Assembly (NCBI GenBank): GCA_027004335.1
Contig: JALTID010000094.1
Span: 1 to 11,314, forward strand
Source of the DNA: JALTID01 sp027004335 [NCBI: bacterium]
Lineage (GTDB): Bacteria > JALSQH01
DNA length: 11,314 bases
Reading direction: 5' to 3'
A program made the position numbers and the translations under genes. Below, piece after piece: positions 1 through 6,123 of this stretch. Within the stretch, counting starts at the first letter, position 1, and each line of letters opens with the position of its first letter. The notes beneath the pieces were generated by a model. It made no database searches. It saw only the letters and a list, made by a program, of their open reading frames with translations, and was not told the DNA's origin.

Positions 1-1601
1 CAATAGGGGCTCATATGGCTGGTGCTTATTACAGGCTTACCGGGAAAATAGGTGTTTGCATGGCTTCTAATGGTCCAGGAGTTGCCAATATTCTTCCCGG
101 GATCACAGTGGAAAATGCAGAGGGAAACAGGGTGTTGTTAGTAACCAGTTGGAGGAGGCCCCAGATCTCTCATCCAGATAGAGGTGGCGCTTATCAGTAT
201 TTTGAGCAGATGGAAACCATAAAAAATGTTGCTAAATGGAGTGCCACGGTGAATCAGGTGGAAAGAATCCCTGAGATAATGAGAAAAGCTCTGAGGGAAT
301 TGTGGAAGGGGAGACCTGGTGTGGTGCATGTTGATGTACCTGAAAATTTCATGAATGCTCAAATTGAAAATGAACCTCCTATCTGGGAGCCTTACCAGTA
401 CAGAAGGATTCACAGGATTTATCCTCCTCCAGAACTCGTTGAAGAAGCTGCTGACCTCCTGATCGAGAGTGAATATCCATTTATTCATGCTGGTACAGGT
501 ATTGTGCATGCGAGAGCCTTTGAGGAATTAAGAGAAGTTGCAGAACTGCTTTCAGTGCCTGTGACAACAAGCTGGGGTGCCAGAGGTGCTTTAAGAGAAG
601 ATAGCAGGTATTCTGTGCCCCTTCCATATGTGGATGTTTTGCTGAATGTCAGAACTGAGTCTGAACTTGTGCTGATACTGGGTTCAAGAATCGGAGAAAC
701 TGATTTCTGGGGAAAATCTCCTTACTGGGGAGATCCCTTTGAACAAAAAGTGATCCATGTAGATGTGGATGATTCAACTTTGGGGATGAACAAGCCTGCG
801 ACTTTAAATATATTGGCGGATATAAAAACCTTTTTGCAGCTTTTAATCAAAGAGATAAAAAAAAGAGGAGACAAAATTCCTAAAGAGAAAAGAGAAAAAA
901 GAATAGATCAGCTTGTGGAGATGAAGGAAAAAGGAAGGGAGCTTTACAATGAGAAATTGAAGATTGAGAAGGTGCCAATGATTACTGCTCATGTACCAGT
1001 GGTGGCGAGAGAAATTTTAGGGGATGAAGCTATATGTATCTCTGACGGTGGAGATACAGCTATGTGGGCTCAAATTTATCAGGAATTGAAAGTTCCCAAT
1101 ACTTTGATATCTACCTTTAAATTTGGCATGTTGGGGGCTGGTGTAGGACAAACACTGGGAGCATGCGTGGCTAATCCAGAGAAAAAAGTGTTCTGTATGA
1201 TTGGTGATGGCGCGATGGGTTTTCACATGCAGGAGATTGAAACAGCAGTAAGAAATGGACTGAAGCCTGTTTTCCTAGTTGTTTCTGATAAACAGTGGGG
1301 AATGGCTAAATTGACCCAGGAAATGACGATTGATCAGAATACAACCATGATAGAGAAAAAACTTCCCAAAGATAAGCTGATAAATACCGATTTTGCTGAA
1401 ATTAAGTGGGATGAACTTGCGGAGAGTATGGGAGCCTTTGGAGCAAGGGCGAGAACCCCTGAAGAGTTACGGGAGGCTTTGAAAAAAGCTATCGCCTCAG
1501 AGAAATGTGCAGTGATCCATGTAGAAGTTGATCCAGTAGAGCATAAATGGCCACCAGGACTTATGGCTTTTAGACTGATGCACCAGGAGCCTCAGGGTTA
1601 A
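1..1601 (+). CDS. Thiamine-diphosphate enzyme, acetolactate synthase-like (5'-truncated)
   Basis: The reading frame is open to the left edge, adding Ile-Gly-Ala-His before the first visible Met (base 15), so the gene starts outside the window. The visible part matches the ThDP-dependent acetolactate synthase/benzoylformate decarboxylase superfamily. It has the end of the Pyr domain (GKIGVCMASNGPGVANILPG, the usual GxxGV...SGPG block), a central Rossmann-like domain (about residues 145-275, counted from base 15) and a C-terminal ThDP/Mg domain with GDG at 397-399. Family proteins are about 550-590 residues, so some 45-50 are missing; by alignment the catalytic Glu lies just off the window. The ThDP motif normally ends in Asn-Asn; here it reads Ser-Asp-Lys-Gln-Trp-Gly-Met, with Asp425 at the metal-ligand position. 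It probably joins or cleaves a 2-oxo acid; the substrate cannot be read from sequence. A BASS carrier follows after 4 nt, suggesting shared metabolism. Superfamily certain, reaction uncertain. Confidence 0.9.
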   Translation, partial: IGAHMAGAYYRLTGKIGVCMASNGPGVANILPGITVENAEGNRVLLVTSWRRPQISHPDRGGAYQYFEQMETIKNVAKWSATVNQVERIPEIMRKALRELWKGRPGVVHVDVPENFMNAQIENEPPIWEPYQYRRIHRIYPPPELVEEAADLLIESEYPFIHAGTGIVHARAFEELREVAELLSVPVTTSWGARGALREDSRYSVPLPYVDVLLNVRTESELVLILGSRIGETDFWGKSPYWGDPFEQKVIHVDVDDSTLGMNKPATLNILADIKTFLQLLIKEIKKRGDKIPKEKREKRIDQLVEMKEKGRELYNEKLKIEKVPMITAHVPVVAREILGDEAICISDGGDTAMWAQIYQELKVPNTLISTFKFGMLGAGVGQTLGACVANPEKKVFCMIGDGAMGFHMQEIETAVRNGLKPVFLVVSDKQWGMAKLTQEMTIDQNTTMIEKKLPKDKLINTDFAEIKWDELAESMGAFGARARTPEELREALKKAIASEKCAVIHVEVDPVEHKWPPGLMAFRLMHQEPQG

Positions 1602-1605
1602 GGAA

Positions 1606-2520
1606 GTGATTAATAATGTTGATCTGGTAAAACTTAATTTTAGTCCTCAGACTCTCGCAGTAATAAATGGCATTTTGGGTGTAATTATGTTTGGAGTAGC
1701 ACTGGATCTGCATTTCAGTGATTTTGTAGATGTTTTCAAAAAAGCCAGAGCCCCTCTGATCGGCTTACTTGGTCAATTTATCCTCCTGCCAGCTTTTACA
1801 TATCTTTTGATTTTGATAATAAGACCGATTCCAAGTATTGCTCTTGGCATGCTCCTTGTTGCTGCGTGTCCTGGGGGAAATATTTCCAATTTTATAACTT
1901 ACCTTGCAAAGGGGAATGTTTCTCTTTCCATCTCAATGACTGCAATTTCAACACTTCTTGCTATATTTATGACTCCTTTGAACCTATATGTATGGAGTAT
2001 GTTAAACCCTCAGACAGCGGCGTTATATCATACGGTTAAAGTTGATCCAGTTCAGATGCTGGAGTTGATATTTGTGATTCTTGGAATCCCTCTTGTTTCA
2101 GGTATGTTCATTGCCAAGAAATTTCCTCTTTTTGCACAAAAGGTTCAGAAACCTTTTAAGATTTCTTCTATTGTTGTTTTTATTCTTATAGTCATTCTTG
2201 CAATAAAGGCCAACTGGCAGTTTATTCCTGTTTATATGAAAGTTGTTGCTTTTGTTGTTATAATTCATAATGCTACCGCTCTTACAGTGGGCTATCTTGC
2301 AGCAAGAGTGGCAGGCCTGGAATACCGTGATCGCAAAGCTGTTTCAATAGAAGTCGGGATTCAAAATTCTGCACTTGGGCTTGTTCTTATATTCAACTTT
2401 TTTAACGGGCTTGGAGGTATGGCTCTTGTTGCTGCATGGTGGGGTGTATGGCATATAATTTCAGGACTAAGTTTAGCAGGGTACTGGTCATGGAGAGCAA
2501 CTAAACTGGAGACAGTATAA
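1606..2520 (+). CDS. BASS-family sodium:organic anion symporter
   Basis: A 304-residue inner-membrane protein, hydrophobic throughout, with about nine or ten helices by eye. It matches the bile acid:sodium symporter family, including the PGGNISN block (89-95) and EVGIQNSALGLVL (from 249). Sodium ligands known from the bacterial ASBT structure fall into register: Ser94-Asn95, Ser108, Thr112, and Glu249 with Gln253. It should therefore be a working Na+-coupled importer. Relatives carry bile acids, pyruvate, pantoate or other 2-oxo/hydroxy acids; next to a ThDP enzyme, a 2-oxo acid is a reasonable guess but only that. The start is GTG at 1606. The AAGGA just before it (1600-1604) is unusually close, and no ATG occurs in frame before residue 28, which would cut the first helix. 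The gene ends by a 1-nt TAATG overlap with the next gene, indicating translational coupling. Confidence 0.88.
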   Translation: MINNVDLVKLNFSPQTLAVINGILGVIMFGVALDLHFSDFVDVFKKARAPLIGLLGQFILLPAFTYLLILIIRPIPSIALGMLLVAACPGGNISNFITYLAKGNVSLSISMTAISTLLAIFMTPLNLYVWSMLNPQTAALYHTVKVDPVQMLELIFVILGIPLVSGMFIAKKFPLFAQKVQKPFKISSIVVFILIVILAIKANWQFIPVYMKVVAFVVIIHNATALTVGYLAARVAGLEYRDRKAVSIEVGIQNSALGLVLIFNFFNGLGGMALVAAWWGVWHIISGLSLAGYWSWRATKLETV

Positions 2521-3482
2521 TGGGATACAGATCTGTAATGATTACAGGAGGAAGTGGATATCTTGGTGGAAAAGTTCTTGCGATTCTTGCTAGGTTAGAA
2601 AATAGGCCTGATATTATTGTGAGTATTGATATTAAAGAACCTCCTCATGAAAAGAGAGAAGAGGGGGTGGTTTACATTGTTAAAGACATAAGAGATCCCG
2701 GTGTCTCTGGTATTGTTAAAAAATATGGTGTGGAAGCTGTTGTTCATCTCGCTGCAATAGTTACTCCTGCACCTGGTATGACGAGGGAATTTTTATATGA
2801 TGTTGATGTGAATGGAACAAGAAATGTTCTTGAAGCCTGTCTTGAAAATGATGTTAAGCAGATAATTGTGACAAGTAGTGGTGCAGCTTATGGTTATCAT
2901 CCAGATAATCCTGAATGGATCGCAGAGGATGCTCCTCTCCGGGGAAATGAAGAATTTGCCTATTCCCACCATAAAAGACTCGTAGAGGAAATACTATCTG
3001 AATATAGAAAGAAATATCCCCAATTAAAGCAACTAATACTGCGACCTGGTACCATCTTGGGGAAGGATACAAAAAACCAGATTACAGCTATTTTTGAAAG
3101 AAAATTTCTTGTTGAGATAAAAGGTGGAGATTCAAGATTCGTTTTTATTTATGATGAAGATGTTGCTGAAATAATTGTAAGAGGCTTGATGGAAAAGAAA
3201 GAAGGTATTTACAATCTTGCTGGAAGCGGAGCACTGAGCATGGAGGAGATTGGAAAGATACTGAATAAACCTGTTATAAAATTATCAGAAGGGCCTGTGA
3301 GGCTTGTTCTTGCTTTCTTAAAAAAGTTCAATCTTACCCGCTATGGTCCTGAACAGGTGCTTTTTTTAAAATATCGTCCTGTACTTTCAAATAAAAAGCT
3401 TATTGATGAGTTTGGGTATAAGCCCATGTCTTCAAAAGATGTTTTCATGCTTTTTGTAAAGAACAGATTGAGTATTCAGTAG
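2520..3482 (+). CDS. NAD(P)-dependent epimerase/dehydratase, extended SDR
   Basis: A 320-residue cytoplasmic oxidoreductase of the extended short-chain dehydrogenase family. The N-terminal Rossmann glycine motif GGSGYLGG has the GxxGxxG pattern (Gly10, Gly13, Gly16). The acidic end of beta-2 (SIDIKEP) suggests NAD rather than NADP. The catalytic Ser lies in TSSGAAYG (Ser120), and Tyr148-x-x-x-Lys152 in AYSHHK is the active-site pair. The C-terminal substrate lobe, including the RPGTILG block, is typical of NAD-dependent epimerase/dehydratases, of normal length. The substrate could be a nucleotide sugar, a sterol-like molecule or a small hydroxy/keto compound; nothing here decides. The start ATG overlaps the stop of the BASS gene (TAATG), so it is the third gene of that operon. 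Its 3' end overlaps the convergent membrane-protein gene by 7 nt, so any terminator must lie inside coding DNA. Confidence 0.9.
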   Translation: MGYRSVMITGGSGYLGGKVLAILARLENRPDIIVSIDIKEPPHEKREEGVVYIVKDIRDPGVSGIVKKYGVEAVVHLAAIVTPAPGMTREFLYDVDVNGTRNVLEACLENDVKQIIVTSSGAAYGYHPDNPEWIAEDAPLRGNEEFAYSHHKRLVEEILSEYRKKYPQLKQLILRPGTILGKDTKNQITAIFERKFLVEIKGGDSRFVFIYDEDVAEIIVRGLMEKKEGIYNLAGSGALSMEEIGKILNKPVIKLSEGPVRLVLAFLKKFNLTRYGPEQVLFLKYRPVLSNKKLIDEFGYKPMSSKDVFMLFVKNRLSIQ

Positions 3483-3964
3483 TCCTGTTCTTGAAGAAAA
3501 GTTGGAGGGATTTTTTCAATCAATTCCTGTAATGATGGTTTGACAAGAAGCATTCCCCCCGCAGAGAGCGCCAGTAATATTAAAAAAGATTCTTTGTCCA
3601 GTCCCATGAAGAATGCCACGAGAGCAAGGTATGAAATACCTTCAGGAAGGGCGGTAGATATGAATTCTGCTTTAAGATATGCCTGAACTATTATAACTGG
3701 ATCAGGTTCTTTAGTATTGCTTATAAAGTAGTCCAGAAGAAATTTTTTTAAAAATGGAGGAATTATTGCTATTATGACAGAAGCTGAAATAATTGCACTC
3801 CTGAAGTAACTGTTGTTCAGAAAGGGTTGTTCTGAAGGTGTGGAAACATTTTGCTGTATCATCAGGACAATAAATGGTGTTAGGAAGAAGGCAGCCCATA
3901 TAATCCACACAATTAAGAATCTTCTTTTTATCAAAGGCGTCCAGGAAGAGTTTAAACTCACCAT
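3476..3964 (-). CDS. Small membrane protein of unknown function
   Basis: A 162-residue protein I do not recognise. By eye it has four hydrophobic segments: about residues 15-37, 55-73, 100-119 and 124-141. The N-terminus is short and basic-polar (SLNSSWTPLIKRR), and there is a charged loop around 75-95 with a Lys-Glu-Pro-Asp stretch. No catalytic motif is visible. The start is ATG at 3962-3964, preceded by a full Shine-Dalgarno (GGAGGTG, complement of 3966-3972). That spacing is short, so the GTG second codon may also be used. A near-consensus promoter lies just upstream, so it is a single-gene unit read toward, and overlapping by 7 nt, the SDR gene. An overlapping ORF in another minus frame (3711-3968) has no such support. 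Reality of the gene is likely; function unknown. Confidence 0.75.
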   Translation of the reverse strand: MVSLNSSWTPLIKRRFLIVWIIWAAFFLTPFIVLMIQQNVSTPSEQPFLNNSYFRSAIISASVIIAIIPPFLKKFLLDYFISNTKEPDPVIIVQAYLKAEFISTALPEGISYLALVAFFMGLDKESFLILLALSAGGMLLVKPSLQELIEKIPPTFLQEQDY

Positions 3965-3965
3965 T

Positions 3966-3972
3966 CACCTCC
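3966..3972 (-). promoter_or_regulatory. Ribosome binding site at the predicted mRNA 5' end
   Basis: GGAGGTG on the minus strand lies two bases before the ATG at 3964 and begins where the predicted transcription start falls. The mRNA would thus start with its Shine-Dalgarno. The tight spacing leaves open that translation begins at the next codon, GTG. Confidence 0.55.
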
Positions 3973-3978
3973 GTAGGT

Positions 3979-4008
3979 ATTATAACTTGTAGAGTGGAAT
4001 TATGTCAA
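3979..4008 (-). promoter_or_regulatory. Sigma70-type promoter for the membrane protein gene
   Basis: Read on the minus strand, a perfect TTGACA (complement of 4003-4008) and a perfect TATAAT (complement of 3979-3984) are separated by 18 bases. The expected transcription start is near 3972, leaving a leader of only about 8 nt that is almost entirely the Shine-Dalgarno GGAGGTG. The box is seen directly; activity is inferred. Confidence 0.75.
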
Positions 4009-4042
4009 AATTATAATTCATGGGATTACTCTTGATTTTGTG

Positions 4043-4071
4043 TTGACAGTTTTTTAGAAAGTGGTTATTCT
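4043..4071 (+). promoter_or_regulatory. Possible promoter of the envelope-complex operon
   Basis: TTGACA at 4043-4048 is perfect; 17 bases later TATTCT (4066-4071) matches TATAAT in 4 of 6 positions. The predicted start near 4078 is only a few bases before the ATG at 4082, which would make the first gene nearly leaderless. A TATAAT at 4012-4017 is an alternative -10 with a poor -35 (TTGTAG). Some promoter is expected here because the genes diverge; which one is used is uncertain. Confidence 0.4.
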
Positions 4072-4081
4072 TATTATTGAG

Positions 4082-4339
4082 ATGAGAAAATTATATATTG
4101 TTATGGTGATAATAATTACCTTGATTATGTCCTCCTCATCTGCTGCAGGAACGGTGTTGAAATTTAAAGCTATTGAAGTTAAAAGAAGAATTCAAAAACT
4201 ACAGCTCACTTATATCCTACCTCGTTCCAATCTAATGAAAATAGTGGTTTCGTTAAAAGAACTTGAACCAGATTTTAAGAGTCAGTTAATGGATAAACTC
4301 AGAATGGAACCAAAGGAAAATTTGAATAAAGGGGGTTAA
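4082..4339 (+). CDS. Small exported protein, first gene of the Tol/Exb-like operon
   Basis: An 85-residue protein with a clear signal peptide: a basic start (MRK), a hydrophobic core (LYIVMVIIITLIM), then Ser-Ser-Ser-Ser-Ala-Ala with a likely type I cleavage after Ala22. The mature part is about 63 residues, basic and partly amphipathic, including RRIQKLQLTYILPRSNL. It has no cysteine and no further membrane segment, so it should be periplasmic. I chose ATG 4082 over GTG 4061: the longer form would put hydrophobic and acidic residues (MVILIIE) before the signal peptide, and neither start has a strong Shine-Dalgarno. The next gene begins 1 nt after the stop, so this product is likely made with the channel complex. 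I have a weak impression that similar small IQKP-type exported proteins precede such operons in myxobacteria; treat the function as unknown. Confidence 0.7.
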   Translation: MRKLYIVMVIIITLIMSSSSAAGTVLKFKAIEVKRRIQKLQLTYILPRSNLMKIVVSLKELEPDFKSQLMDKLRMEPKENLNKGG

Positions 4340-4340
4340 T

Positions 4341-4970
4341 ATGCTTGTTTCTGCTGCAAGAGCTTTTCAGCAAGGTGGGACATTTATGTATGGGATAGGA
4401 CTTGTTTCAGCATTCGCTCTGGCGATTATAATTGAAAGAATATACTATCTTTATTTTAAATATGATGTTAAAGCAGATAGAGTATGGCCGGAAATTTACT
4501 CCAAGCTCAAACAGGGAGATATGAAAAGTGCAATTAAGATTACCAATGATCTTACAGTTCCATTTTTTTATGTGATACGACATTCTTTGGAGCATCTTGA
4601 TACAGGAAGAGTTAATGATTTCGCGTTAGAGGCTCAGTTTGAGATTGAACCGGAACTGAACAGGAGAATAAGCTATGTTTCGCTTCTTGCCAATATAGCA
4701 ACTCTTCTTGGTTTGCTTGGAACGATTACAGGTTTGATTGCTGCTTTTATGGGAGTTGCTGCTGCTGATCCGGGGGAAAAACAGAGAAAATTAGCAAGTG
4801 GAATCGCAACTGCAATGAATACAACAGCCTTTGGATTGATTGTTGCCATCCCCTGCTTGATAGCTTTTTCAATTCTCCAGGCGAAGGCGACGGCGATAAT
4901 GAGTACAGTAGAGTATTATTCTCGTAAGCTTGTTGATTATGTAAATCATAATATTTATAACGGGAGCTAA
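4341..4970 (+). CDS. TolQ/ExbB/MotA-family proton channel subunit
   Basis: A 209-residue inner-membrane protein with the three-helix TolQ/ExbB layout: helix 1 about 15-38, a cytoplasmic loop with acidic and basic charges (40-110), helix 2 about 113-140 and helix 3 about 156-180. The family signatures LLGLLGTITGLI (123-133) and GIATAMNTTAFGLIVAIP (154-171) are present, with pore Thr128 and Thr162 aligning to TolQ Thr145 and Thr178. The helix-3 Glu of E. coli ExbB (176) and TolQ (169), in the IAEAL block, is Thr157 here (IATAM). It should form the pentameric ring that passes ions around the ExbD-type subunits encoded next. The Shine-Dalgarno AGGGGG is well placed. Family assignment is firm; homologues include TolQ, ExbB and the gliding-motor subunit AglR, and the exact role is not decided by sequence. 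Confidence 0.93.
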   Translation: MLVSAARAFQQGGTFMYGIGLVSAFALAIIIERIYYLYFKYDVKADRVWPEIYSKLKQGDMKSAIKITNDLTVPFFYVIRHSLEHLDTGRVNDFALEAQFEIEPELNRRISYVSLLANIATLLGLLGTITGLIAAFMGVAAADPGEKQRKLASGIATAMNTTAFGLIVAIPCLIAFSILQAKATAIMSTVEYYSRKLVDYVNHNIYNGS

Positions 4971-4980
4971 GGAGGAGATT

Positions 4981-5562
4981 ATGCCTTTTAAACCAACCGC
5001 GAGGGGTGAAAGGGAATTCAAATCTCAGGAGCCGAATCTTATCCCTATAATGAACTTGATGGTTATTCTTATTCCTATGCTTCTTCTGAATTATCATTTT
5101 ATTACTCTTGCTATGCTCAATACCTCGCTTCCTGCATCTGGAGGAGGTGGTGCAACCCAGCAGAAGATGAAGAAAAAGGAAGAAAAACCCAGATTGAATC
5201 TTACTATTACTATCACTGATAAAGGTTTTATAATTGCTGGGGCTGGTGGTGTTCTTGTGAAAGGTAAAGGTCCAACTATACCTGTTAAGAGTGTTGCTCC
5301 CAATGCTCCTCAATGGAAAAGGTATGATTATCAGAAACTTAATGAGGAGCTTGTTAAAATAAAGAAGCAATACCCTTATGAGCAGGATGCAATTATTGTA
5401 GCAGAACCTACTATAAAGTATCAGACAATAATCTCCACTATGGATGCTACAAGGAAAATAAATGCGGAAGAACCTAAAGAAGACATAAATGGTGATGGAA
5501 AGATTGATGGAAAAGATTTAATCCTTTTTCCTGGAATAAATTTGAGTCCGGGAATTTTCTAA
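4981..5562 (+). CDS. ExbD/TolR-like subunit lacking the proton-carrying Asp
   Basis: A 193-residue bitopic protein: a short cytoplasmic N-terminus, one helix (about 20-45) and a periplasmic domain. The helix start NLIPIMNLMVILIPM lines up with ExbD/TolR NVTPxxDVMLVLLIxxM, but the essential Asp (ExbD Asp25, TolR Asp23) is Asn25 (codon AAC at 5053-5055). A Gly-rich and Lys-rich linker (53-70) leads to a TolR/ExbD-like alpha/beta domain (about 70-165). Near the C-terminus, residues 168-179 form a dockerin/EF-hand-type loop, DINGDGKIDGKD, with Asp168, Asn170, Asp172, Asp176 and Asp179 as plausible calcium ligands. It is preceded by a strong Shine-Dalgarno (AAGGAGGAG) and lies between the channel gene and the second ExbD-like gene, so it is presumably the structural partner in a mixed dimer. 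Family assignment is good; the lack of proton transfer is inferred. Confidence 0.87.
   Translation: MPFKPTARGEREFKSQEPNLIPIMNLMVILIPMLLLNYHFITLAMLNTSLPASGGGGATQQKMKKKEEKPRLNLTITITDKGFIIAGAGGVLVKGKGPTIPVKSVAPNAPQWKRYDYQKLNEELVKIKKQYPYEQDAIIVAEPTIKYQTIISTMDATRKINAEEPKEDINGDGKIDGKDLILFPGINLSPGIF
5482..5517 (+). other. Dockerin/EF-hand-like calcium loop in the ExbD-like protein
   Basis: This codes for the 12-residue loop D-I-N-G-D-G-K-I-D-G-K-D. It fits the dockerin-type pattern DxNxDGxI(N/D)xxD, with acidic or amide side chains at positions 1, 3, 5, 9 and 12 and Gly at 6. It sits just before the last beta-strand-like segment (LILFPGINL) of the periplasmic domain. Calcium binding is inferred from the motif only; a dockerin would normally have two such loops and here there is one. 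Confidence 0.65.
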
Positions 5563-5574
5563 AGGAGGTTCATT

Positions 5575-6123
5575 ATGGCCAAGTCCCCGTTGAAACGGCC
5601 TGGAGTTTCTTCCAGAAAGAAACAGGAAGAAGCGAAATTAACTCTTACCTCAATGATGGATATGTTTACTATCATACTGGTATTCCTGATGAAAAGTTAT
5701 TCCACTGATGTTGAAGTGAATGTTGATGCTACAATGGCAAATGTTCTACCTGTTTCGGTTTCTGAAGCAAAGCTTGAACAGGATGCAGAGGCGATAGTTC
5801 AGGTTACATCATCAGCGATCTTGGTTAAAAATAAGAAGGTAGTTTCTCTAAATAACTTTCAGGTTCCCAAAGATCTTCTTGATCCTGCTAATCCATTTTT
5901 AATAACTCCTCTTTATGATGAGTTAAACAATTTACATGAAGCTGCCATAAGAATGGAAAAAGCAGGTGCGATTGTTAAAGGAAAACCTTATAAATTTAAA
6001 GGGATACTTGTTATTAAAGGTGATAAAAATATGCCCAGTGCATTACTTATGAAAGTGATGTACACCGCTGGACAGGCGGAGTTTGCCAAAATTTATCATA
6101 CGGCCGTAAAGGAAGGTGGTTAA
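5575..6123 (+). CDS. ExbD/TolR-like subunit with the conserved Asp
   Basis: A 182-residue bitopic protein. A basic cytoplasmic tail (about 1-20) is followed by one helix starting LTLTSMMDMFTIILVFLMKS, in which Asp29 takes the place of the proton-carrying Asp of ExbD/TolR. The periplasmic part (about 45-182) has the strand-helix pattern of the family and a longer middle loop (about 90-140). It should sit inside the TolQ/ExbB-like ring and couple ion flow to movement. It differs strongly from the preceding ExbD-like protein, so the two are long-separated paralogues rather than a recent duplication. The layout of one channel gene plus two ExbD-type genes resembles the Myxococcus gliding motor AglRQS, though this alone does not show a motility role. 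A strong Shine-Dalgarno (AAAGGAGG) precedes it, and the stop overlaps the next start (TAATG). Confidence 0.9.
   Translation: MAKSPLKRPGVSSRKKQEEAKLTLTSMMDMFTIILVFLMKSYSTDVEVNVDATMANVLPVSVSEAKLEQDAEAIVQVTSSAILVKNKKVVSLNNFQVPKDLLDPANPFLITPLYDELNNLHEAAIRMEKAGAIVKGKPYKFKGILVIKGDKNMPSALLMKVMYTAGQAEFAKIYHTAVKEGG

Noticed and set aside
3711-3968. Second minus-strand ORF overlapping the small membrane protein gene
   Set aside because: It shares the promoter region, but its ATG lies within the Shine-Dalgarno region and its composition is not protein-like; the 162-residue frame has the hydrophobic pattern of a real membrane protein.
4747-5370. Long minus-strand ORF opposite the channel and first ExbD-like genes
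   Set aside because: It lies across two well-supported genes, and its product is Ser/Leu/Tyr-rich with no motif and no ribosome site; the opposite strand explains it.
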